The position numbers and the translations under genes were made by a program. Under the pieces are notes generated by a model that was not told the origin of the DNA, ran no database searches, and saw only the letters and a list, made by a program, of their open reading frames with translations. Positions 43,776-49,485 of a stretch of 49,485 nt of DNA are shown here, piece after piece. Positions within the stretch are counted from its first letter, which is position 1, and every line of letters starts with the position of its first letter. The stretch is from DATAFO01 sp046728935 (GTDB lineage: Bacteria; Actinomycetota; Thermoleophilia; Solirubrobacterales; 70-9): contig JBKPFS010000030.1 in assembly GCA_046728935.1 (NCBI GenBank), forward strand, positions 1-49,485. Reading direction: 5' to 3'.

Positions 43776-45446
43776 TTGGCCGACACGGCGGTTCGCATCC
43801 TGCCCCTCGGCGGTCTGGGGGAGATCGGCAAGAACATGACCGTGGTCGAGTCCGGTGGGCGGATCGTCGTCGTCGACACCGGGCTGATGTTCCCGACCGC
43901 GGAGATGCTCGGGATCGATCTCGTCCTGCCCGACTTCGCCTACCTGCGCGAGCGCTCCGAGGACATCGATGCGATCGTGCTCACGCACGGCCACGAGGAC
44001 CACGTCGGAGCGCTCCCGTACGTCCTGCGCGAGATCGGCACGCCGTCGGCGATCTACGGCGGCGCCCTGACGATCGGGCTGGTCCGCTCGAAGCTCGAGG
44101 AGCACAAGCTCCGTGACGCCCCGCTCGAGGTCCTCGCGGCCGGCGAGCGGGTCACGGCGGGACCGTTCGAGCTCGAGATGGTCCACATGTCGCACTCGAT
44201 TCCCGACTCGCGGGCGGTGGCGATCGGGACCGGGCTGGGCACCGTCCTGGTCACCGGCGACTACAAGTTCGACCAGACGCCGGTGGGACAGGAGCCGGCC
44301 GACGTCTCCAGGCTGGCCGAGCTGGGGCGCGACGGCGTCCTCTGCCTGTGCGGCGATTCCACCAACGCCGACCGGCCGGGGGTGGCCCCGTCGGAGTCGA
44401 GCGTCGGCCCGGCGCTCTTGGAGGTGTTCTCGCGCTGCAAGGGCCGGATCATCGTCACCTGCTTCGCCTCCAACGTCCATCGTGTGCAGCAGGTGATCGA
44501 CGCGGCGGCGACGCTCGATCGCCGCGTCGCGCTGGTGGGGCGCTCGATGCGCAAGAACTTCAACATCGCGTCGAATCTCGGGATCGTGCACGCGCCCGAG
44601 GGGATGCTGATCCCGCCCAAGGAGATCGAGGACTTCCCCGACCACAAGGTGATCGCGATCTCGACGGGGAGCCAGGGCGAGCCCCTCTCGGCGCTGCGGC
44701 GGATGGCTCACGCCGACCACCCCGACGTGGAGCTGCACTCCGGCGACACCGTGATCTTCTCGGCGACGCCGATCCCCGGCAACGAGCGCTCGGTGAACGA
44801 GACCGTCGACCGCATCTTCCAGATCGGGGCTCAGGTCGTGACCGCGATTGACGCGCCAATCCACGCCTCGGGCCACGGTTGGCAGGAGGAGCTCAAGCTG
44901 ATGCTCAACCTGACGCGGCCGCGGTACGTCTTCCCGTTCCACGGCGACCACAGGCGGCTTCGCCTTCACGCCGAGCTCGCGGAGGCAGTTGGGGTCGACA
45001 GTGAGCGCGTATTCCGGGGTCGCAACGGCCTGGCGCTCGACGTCGGTGCCGACGGGGCGGCGCTGACCGAGGACGTCCACGCCGGGATGATCTTCGTCGA
45101 CGGCGTCGACATCGGGGAGCCCGACGATGTCGCGCTCCGCGACCGCAAGATGCTCTCGGCCGACGGGATCTTCATCGTCGTCGCCACCGTGTCCTCCGAC
45201 GACGGCTCATCGGTGGCGACCCCGGAGATCATCTTCCGCGGCGTCCCGTTCCTCGAGGACGCCGAGGCCGATGGCCTGGTCGAGGAGCTCCGCCGGGTGG
45301 TCTCGGCATCGCTCGACGGCGCCGCCGTGGACGGCGTCCGCGAGCCCGTCCTCCTGCAACAGGACCTCCACGACGACATCGCGGAGTTCGTCTACGAGCG
45401 CCTGCGCCGCCGCCCAATGATCCTTCCGGTCGTGGTGGAGGTCTAA
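43776..45446 (+). CDS. rnj: Ribonuclease J
   Basis: A 556-residue beta-CASP ribonuclease with endonuclease and 5'-3' exonuclease activity. LPLGGLGEIGKNMTV, the zinc motif THGHEDHVGALPY, GDSTNADRPG, the CASP segment FASNVHRVQQ and HASGHGWQEELKLML, then FPFHGDHR, are all present; the C-terminal domain follows. TTG at 43776 begins the conserved sequence 14 nt after dapA. The dapA-rnj order is typical of actinobacteria. Confidence 0.95.
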   Translation: MADTAVRILPLGGLGEIGKNMTVVESGGRIVVVDTGLMFPTAEMLGIDLVLPDFAYLRERSEDIDAIVLTHGHEDHVGALPYVLREIGTPSAIYGGALTIGLVRSKLEEHKLRDAPLEVLAAGERVTAGPFELEMVHMSHSIPDSRAVAIGTGLGTVLVTGDYKFDQTPVGQEPADVSRLAELGRDGVLCLCGDSTNADRPGVAPSESSVGPALLEVFSRCKGRIIVTCFASNVHRVQQVIDAAATLDRRVALVGRSMRKNFNIASNLGIVHAPEGMLIPPKEIEDFPDHKVIAISTGSQGEPLSALRRMAHADHPDVELHSGDTVIFSATPIPGNERSVNETVDRIFQIGAQVVTAIDAPIHASGHGWQEELKLMLNLTRPRYVFPFHGDHRRLRLHAELAEAVGVDSERVFRGRNGLALDVGADGAALTEDVHAGMIFVDGVDIGEPDDVALRDRKMLSADGIFIVVATVSSDDGSSVATPEIIFRGVPFLEDAEADGLVEELRRVVSASLDGAAVDGVREPVLLQQDLHDDIAEFVYERLRRRPMILPVVVEV

Positions 45447-45478
45447 CCGCTTCGAGAACCGCCGCTGGGCTGACTTTT

Positions 45479-45495
45479 GCCGCTTATATAGCGGC
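45479..45495. terminator. Short hairpin between convergent genes
   Basis: GCCGCT-TATAT-AGCGGC lies 32 nt after rnj and 46 nt from the convergent SRPBCC gene, so it could end either transcript. No U-tract on either exit side. Confidence 0.4.
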
Positions 45496-45541
45496 ACGAT
45501 GGTCCCCACCGGGCAGATTGAGTGGACTGACTTGACTTCGG

Positions 45542-45991
45542 TCATCTCACGGCTTGCAAACCGGATTCGAGTGAGCGCTTGAGGTCGCCGAGGTTGGCGT
45601 CGACGCCTCGCCTTATCGCCCGCGTCGCGAAAGGCCCTAGGAGACCGGCGACACCATCGAGCTCGACCCGGGCGACGAGCGTGACGAGGGTCGCGCTCCC
45701 CTCGGCAGCGAACCGATACGTGTAAGCAAAGGGCGTCGGCCCCGAGATGGTGCGAACGCCGAACTCGGTCGGTTGCCGGCTGGTGGTGATCTCAAGCTCG
45801 TTCTCGGCCCTCCCGCTTGGCAACTCACGCTCCATCGAGTAGGTGGACCCGGGCTCGCCGGCTTGCCCAGAGACAAGGCGCACGGCCTTCACCGCCGAGT
45901 TCCAGATCGCAAATCGGAGCGGGTCTGAGACCACGTCGAAGACCTCCTCGACCGGGCGGTTTATGCGGACGTCGGTCTCGAAGCGGATCAC
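45542..45991 (-). CDS. SRPBCC-fold (polyketide cyclase-like) protein
   Basis: A 149-residue START/Bet v1-like protein: FETDVRINRPVEEVFDVVSD opens the fold, and the C-terminal long helix ends NLGDLKRSLESGLQAVR. Such proteins bind hydrophobic ligands; the role is unknown. GTG at 45991 overlaps the MBL gene stop (GTGA). Third gene of the TetR-MBL-SRPBCC operon. Confidence 0.86.
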   Translation of the reverse strand: MIRFETDVRINRPVEEVFDVVSDPLRFAIWNSAVKAVRLVSGQAGEPGSTYSMERELPSGRAENELEITTSRQPTEFGVRTISGPTPFAYTYRFAAEGSATLVTLVARVELDGVAGLLGPFATRAIRRGVDANLGDLKRSLESGLQAVR

Positions 45992-46839
45992 GCGGGCACG
46001 CCCTGTCGGTTGGCCCCGATCGGCCGGCGCTCGGCCAGCCGGACGCCAGTCTCGGGATCGTGCGCGGGCAGGTACACGGTGGGCGTCTCGGCCGCGTAGG
46101 CGCGGATGCGTTCGTGGGTGAGGCGCTCGGCATCCTCGTCGGGGCCGACCCCATCTACGACCCCGCGCAGCAGCGCATCCTCGGTATATGAGCTGTCGCC
46201 AGCGATGAACACCGCGTGGTCGTCGTCTTCGACCACGACGGCCATCTGGCCGGGGCTGTGGCCCGGGACCGGCACGAGGGTCACGTCGCCAGCCTCGGTC
46301 AGAGCCATGCTCGCGGGGAAGGGGCCGAACGCGGCCGTCGTCAGCTCGACGAGCGTAGGCCGAAACCACTCGGGCCAGCGCTTGTTTGGGTAACCCCGGA
46401 GGCGCCCGAGGAGGCCAGACGCGTAGTCGAACTCCGCCCTCGAGACGAGGATCTCGTGGTCAGGGAAGTCATGCAAACCACCTGCGTGGTCGGTGTGGAG
46501 GTGGGTCATGACGACGCGGCGTACATCCGAGGGGGCAATTCCGAGGCGCTCGAGTTGGTGGCCGATCTCCTGCTCGGGGGACACGTATTCGCGAACGGCG
46601 AACCGGAAGAACGGCTGCCAGCGAGGGAAGTAGCCGGGCTCTCCGACCCGCGCCGTTTCGCCGGTGTCGACGACGATCACGCCTTCGGGATGCTCGATCG
46701 CGAAGGCGTAGATCGGAAGCGGCTCGGTCCAGTCGCGGTCAAGGAGCGTTCTTACGAGTCGCCATCGACCATGTCCAACGCCCTCGCGCCAACTGGTCGT
46801 GATCACGACGGTTCCGGTCTGGATCGCATGGATCTTCAT
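45988..46839 (-). CDS. MBL-fold hydrolase, lactonase-like
   Basis: A 283-residue metallo-beta-lactamase-fold protein with MTHLHTDHAGG, VPVPGHSPGQMA, AGDSSY and a final histidine in LPAHDPETG. The layout resembles N-acyl-homoserine-lactone lactonases (AttM/AiiA type), but the substrate is not shown. ATG at 46839 overlaps the TetR gene (ATGA), so a small molecule sensed by TetR may be its substrate or product. Confidence 0.85.
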   Translation of the reverse strand: MKIHAIQTGTVVITTSWREGVGHGRWRLVRTLLDRDWTEPLPIYAFAIEHPEGVIVVDTGETARVGEPGYFPRWQPFFRFAVREYVSPEQEIGHQLERLGIAPSDVRRVVMTHLHTDHAGGLHDFPDHEILVSRAEFDYASGLLGRLRGYPNKRWPEWFRPTLVELTTAAFGPFPASMALTEAGDVTLVPVPGHSPGQMAVVVEDDDHAVFIAGDSSYTEDALLRGVVDGVGPDEDAERLTHERIRAYAAETPTVYLPAHDPETGVRLAERRPIGANRQGVPA

Positions 46840-47471
46840 GTCTTCTTCTTTCTTTGCTTGGCGGCATTAGGCGGCGGCGCGAATCCGCGAAGGATGAGGT
46901 CGACCACCCCCTCGGCGAGCTGTTTGTCGATCGGGCCGCCGGTGACCAGCAGCCGGTAGAAGAGCGGCCCTCCGAGCACGTCGAGAGCGAGCTCGACGTC
47001 GAGGTCACCGCGCAGGTCGCCGCGCTCGATCCCGCGGTCGAGCACGGTGCGCAACGCCGCGCGTCGCCGTGAGAGGAATCCGTCGCGCACCAGGTGAGCG
47101 AGCTTGCGGTCCCTGCTCATGGCGTCCACCAGACTGGGCATCACAGCTGCCTCCACCGAGCCGCGGTACACCTCCACGGCGCTACGCATCAAGGCGAGGA
47201 GATCGGTGCGGGTCCCCCCGGTGTCCGGTATGTGGATCTCGCGTACCAGCGCCGCGACGGCGGCCGTTATCAGCTCTTGCTTGGAACGGTAACGGCGGTA
47301 GATCGTGGCCTTCCCCACGCCGGCGCGCTCAGCCACGTCGTCCATGCGGAGGTCGTGGGGACCGTACTCGGCCATTGATTCGAGCGTGGCTGTGAGGATC
47401 GCCTGATCGGCGCGTTCGTCACGGGGGCGACCGAGAGAACGTCGTTCAGTTGCTTCCATCTGTTCCGTCAT
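46836..47471 (-). CDS. TetR-family repressor
   Basis: A 211-residue regulator. The N-terminal helix-turn-helix (AILTATLESMAEYGPHDLRM, DDVAERAGVGKATIYRRYRS) is typical; the C-terminal ligand domain (about 80-200) is less conserved, and the protein ends in a basic KQRKKKT. It heads the operon with the MBL and SRPBCC genes. Two similar inverted repeats upstream (47484-47498 and 47523-47538) are probable operators for autoregulation. ATG at 47459 is an alternative start. Confidence 0.9.
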   Translation of the reverse strand: MTEQMEATERRSLGRPRDERADQAILTATLESMAEYGPHDLRMDDVAERAGVGKATIYRRYRSKQELITAAVAALVREIHIPDTGGTRTDLLALMRSAVEVYRGSVEAAVMPSLVDAMSRDRKLAHLVRDGFLSRRRAALRTVLDRGIERGDLRGDLDVELALDVLGGPLFYRLLVTGGPIDKQLAEGVVDLILRGFAPPPNAAKQRKKKT

Positions 47472-47483
47472 GTGCGACTTTCA

Positions 47484-47498
47484 GAACTCGCTAGTTTC
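47484..47498. promoter_or_regulatory. Operator-like inverted repeat 1 (TetR)
   Basis: GAACTCGCTAGTTTC, an imperfect palindrome 13 nt upstream of the tetR ATG, preceded by GACTTTC. It matches site 2 and fits the form GAAACT-N4-AGTTTC. Confidence 0.6.
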
Positions 47499-47522
47499 AT
47501 AAAGACACCGTATCAGACTTTC

Positions 47523-47538
47523 GAAACTCGCGAGTCTC
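47523..47538. promoter_or_regulatory. Operator-like inverted repeat 2 (TetR)
   Basis: GAAACTCGCGAGTCTC, with a perfect 10-bp core ACTCGCGAGT, also preceded by GACTTTC. Centre-to-centre distance to site 1 is about 40 bp, close to four helical turns, and the promoter probably lies between the sites. Confidence 0.6.
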
Positions 47539-47566
47539 GTTACAGAGCAATACTCGAACCGGTGGA

Positions 47567-47598
47567 CGCCGACGGGCTCGCGTCGCCGACGGGCTCGC
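47567..47598. repeat. Tandem 15-nt direct repeat
   Basis: CGCCGACGGGCTCGC occurs at 47567-47581 and 47584-47598, a 17-nt period. Function unknown. Confidence 0.6.
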
Positions 47599-47729
47599 CT
47601 GCCTCGCATGGACACCGCGGCGTCATCGGCGGATCAAGGGAGCCGTCGAAGCGTCCTGATCGCGGTGGCAGTCGCCGTGAAGCGGGCGGACTCCTTGCCA
47701 GGGCGGCCTGGGAGCGGCCCGAAAAGAGT

Positions 47730-47765
47730 GGGCCGCCGGGTCAGGGAGGGGGAACCCGGCGGCCC
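47730..47765 (-). terminator. Terminator of the two-component operon
   Basis: A perfect 12-bp stem (47730-47741 with 47754-47765, 12-nt loop) lies about 110 nt after the histidine kinase stop. On the minus strand it is followed by ACTCTTTTCGG, a short U-run, so it works in the direction of the kinase gene. Confidence 0.65.
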
Positions 47766-47875
47766 GATTGGCTCAGACTGGCCAATTCACACCCGTCGAG
47801 GCGGTGTCGGGGGGTTCCTCGGCGGGCGCTTGTCTCGTCCAGCGGAGAAAGATAGACGACGTCCCTAAACGAACC

Positions 47876-49384
47876 TTAAGAGACTGATCCGGGCGCGGGC
47901 TCGATCTGGGCCGCCGGTTCCGATGCCGGCTCGAGCTGCGAATCCGAGAGCGGCAGGCGGACGGTGAACCGCGCTCCGCCGTGCGGCGCCTCGTCGGCCT
48001 CGACGCTCCCACCGTGCGATTCGGCCACGGCCTTCACGATCGCAAGCCCGAGACCGGTGCCGGCGTCGGTGGCCAGGTCCGCCGGCCCGGCGCCGCGCAC
48101 GAAGCGCGAGAAGACCTGATCGCCGAGACCGGGGGGCAGCCCGGGACCGTCGTCGGCGATCTCGAGCACGGCCCGGCCGTCATCACGCCGCACCGAAACG
48201 TTCACCGAGGCGCCGGCCGGGGTGTGCCGGATCGCGTTCTCGAGCAGGTTGACCACGAGGCGGTGCAGCTCGTCTGGGCTGCCGTCGATTGGAACCGGAC
48301 TCGCGGCATGGAACTCGAAGCGGTGCTCGGCGGACATCGGCTGCATCTCGGCCAGAGCCGCCGCCGCAATCTCCCCCAGGTCGCATGCGCGCCGCGCTCC
48401 GACGCGACCGGTGTCGGCGCGCGCCAGCAGGAGGAGGTCGGAAACGAGCCGGCGCATCCGGCGCGACGAGCTCAGGGCGCCGTCGACGATCTCCGCCTCC
48501 TCGCCGTCGAGCTTCCCCTCCGCAAGCCTCGCCTGGAGCAGCTCCAGATTGGCCAGGATGCTCGTCAGCGGGGTTCGCAGCTCGTGTGACGCATCAGCGA
48601 CGAACTCCCGCTGTGCCTGTGCCATCTGCTCGGTCTCGGTCCTCGAGGCGTCGAGCTCGCGCAGCATCTGGTCGAGGGTCCGCGCCAGCTCGGCGACCTC
48701 GTCGTCGGCGCTTGGCATCGGCAGGCGGCGCGACGGGTCTCGGGTGGTGGCGATCTGACGCGCGCTCGCCGTCAACGCCGCGATCGGACGCATCGCCCGG
48801 CCGGCGACCGCCAGCCCGGCCAGCATCGCGAGGATCGTGCCGCCTGCGACGCCGAGCCCGAGGAAGAGCCAGAGGCGGTCGATCGTCGCCTCGAGCGAGT
48901 GGCGACTCTGGGCGTACTCGACGAACGCCGGCTCCCCGACATCGTTGGTGGGCACCGGCCGAGCGACCACCTCGTAGTCCCCGACGCGCTTCAACTCCGA
49001 CGAGGGCGGTCCAAGGTCGATGCCGGGGGGCATGGTGGAAATCGTGGTCCCGTCGGAGCGTCGCAGCGGGACTCCCGACTCGTCGACGACCGCCACCGAG
49101 CCCGTCATCACGCGCTTGTCGATGCCCCGATTGACATGCAGCTCGGCCCCGCTGAACGTGCGAACGACTCCCGCGCTGCCCGCCAGCTCGCTGGCGTTCG
49201 AGAGCAGCTCGTCGCGGAAGTCGTCCTGGAGCCGGTCGCTGACCAACCGGCCCACGATGACCGCGAAGAAGACGAGGATCACCAAGGTCAGGCTCGCCGA
49301 GACCGACGCCAGCCGCCGCCGCACCGGCCAGCGCATGGGGGAGAAGCGAGAGAGCCCGCGAGCGCTCGCGGGCTCAGGCGTCAT
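47876..49384 (-). CDS. Two-component sensor histidine kinase
   Basis: A 502-residue membrane sensor. TM1 about 27-48, an extracytoplasmic domain about 49-170, TM2 about 171-194, HAMP about 195-247, then the H-box FVADASHELRTPLTSI (phosphorylated His267), N-box NLLENAIRHTP and G-boxes DDGPGLPP and GTGLGLAIVKA. The tail is Glu/Pro-rich. The signal is unknown. ATG at 49384 overlaps the response regulator by 11 nt; ATG at 49336 is an alternative that would skip a large palindrome. Confidence 0.92.
   Translation of the reverse strand: MTPEPASARGLSRFSPMRWPVRRRLASVSASLTLVILVFFAVIVGRLVSDRLQDDFRDELLSNASELAGSAGVVRTFSGAELHVNRGIDKRVMTGSVAVVDESGVPLRRSDGTTISTMPPGIDLGPPSSELKRVGDYEVVARPVPTNDVGEPAFVEYAQSRHSLEATIDRLWLFLGLGVAGGTILAMLAGLAVAGRAMRPIAALTASARQIATTRDPSRRLPMPSADDEVAELARTLDQMLRELDASRTETEQMAQAQREFVADASHELRTPLTSILANLELLQARLAEGKLDGEEAEIVDGALSSSRRMRRLVSDLLLLARADTGRVGARRACDLGEIAAAALAEMQPMSAEHRFEFHAASPVPIDGSPDELHRLVVNLLENAIRHTPAGASVNVSVRRDDGRAVLEIADDGPGLPPGLGDQVFSRFVRGAGPADLATDAGTGLGLAIVKAVAESHGGSVEADEAPHGGARFTVRLPLSDSQLEPASEPAAQIEPAPGSVS
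49352..49375. repeat. 24-bp perfect palindrome at the regulator/kinase junction
   Basis: A perfect 24-nt palindrome spans two bases of the response-regulator stop codon and codons 4-11 of the kinase gene. In RNA it would form a stem of about 10 bp with a GCGC loop just after the kinase start codon. Confidence 0.7.
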
Positions 49385-49485
49385 CGTTGCCGCGCGGGGA
49401 GCGCATCACGTATCCGGCGCCCCGCTTCGTGTGCAGCAGGCGGGGCTCGTGGCCCTGCTCGAGCTTGCGCCTGAGGTTGGAGATG
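49374..49485 (-). CDS. OmpR/PhoB-type response regulator (partial)
   Basis: Only the last 36 residues are in the window: ISNLRRKLEQGHEPRLLHTK and RGAGYVMRSPRGNDDA, the recognition helix end and wing of an OmpR-type DNA-binding domain. The receiver domain lies beyond the window edge. The stop overlaps the kinase start, so the pair is one operon. Confidence 0.9.
   Translation of the reverse strand, partial: ISNLRRKLEQGHEPRLLHTKRGAGYVMRSPRGNDDA

Larger units (their letters stand above)
47540..47875. other. Gene-free intergenic region
   Basis: No convincing gene. It holds a 15-nt direct repeat and the terminator of the histidine kinase gene. The open frames here (for example plus 47608-47868) lack ribosome sites and have atypical Arg/Gly/Pro composition. 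Confidence 0.6.

Noticed and set aside
43530..45080. Minus-strand open frame of 516 codons opposite RNase J
   Set aside because: Antisense shadow of conserved rnj and dapA sequence.
47608..47868. Plus-strand 86-codon frame downstream of the histidine kinase
   Set aside because: Contains the kinase terminator stem and Arg/Gly/Pro-rich low-quality sequence.

Overview
The window is ordinary chromosome from a high-GC Gram-positive bacterium, probably a deep-branching actinobacterium such as a member of Thermoleophilia (Solirubrobacterales or Gaiellales). The reasons are the strong G/C third-position bias, an actinobacterial mIHF gene between the pyr genes and gmk, many GTG/TTG starts, many short start/stop overlaps, and many operon heads with a TANNNT -10 box only 6-11 nt before the start codon. 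Unlike mycobacteria it carries a PyrK/PyrD class 1B pair. This placement is inference; there is no rRNA in the window.

Layout. 1-6106 (minus strand): HIT protein, lipid kinase, small basic ORF, metallo-beta-lactamase (MBL) hydrolase, phosphohexomutase, Ap4A-phosphorylase-like HIT protein, small secreted protein, CorA. 6226-9736 (plus): a SAM riboswitch with its own terminator controls a threonine-synthase-like PLP enzyme and a CysO-like sulfur-carrier protein, followed by two CDP-sugar genes. 9740-14150: GNAT and AraC (minus), VOC protein (plus), STAS protein and tRNA-Arg(CCG) (minus), RNase Z (plus), alpha/beta hydrolase (minus). 14504-24117 (plus): pyrimidine operon pyrR-pyrB-pyrC-isochorismatase-carA-(25-aa ORF)-carB-pyrK-pyrD behind a PyrR-binding leader. 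24156-27637: mihF, gmk, rpoZ, coaBC, TPR protein, dtd. 27707-35928: rimP-nusA-infB-DUF503-rbfA-nrnA-truB-ribF-rpsO. 35933-45446: peroxiredoxin, DsbA-like protein, pnp, M16 peptidase, dapB, amidase, dapA, RNase J. 45542-49485 (minus): TetR-MBL-SRPBCC operon and a two-component system whose response regulator is cut by the window edge.

How the parts work together. The pyr block encodes UMP synthesis up to orotate (pyrE and pyrF are elsewhere) under predicted PyrR control. The nusA-infB block groups transcription, ribosome maturation, tRNA modification and RNA decay functions. The dap genes supply diaminopimelate and lysine. The most interesting region is 6226-8012. A SAM riboswitch is expected on methionine or cysteine genes, yet here it controls a divergent threonine synthase relative paired with a CysO-like protein. 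This suggests protein-thiocarboxylate-dependent homocysteine synthesis rather than threonine synthesis. Other notable points are U-tract terminators placed 5-6 nt before the start codons of rimP and rpsO, a probable CTG start for pyrB, a 25-codon ORF coupled to both carA and carB, a NusA with a Cys/His motif and a long acidic tail, and a rod-shaped inverted-repeat element after infB. I saw no insertion sequence, prophage, CRISPR array or origin.
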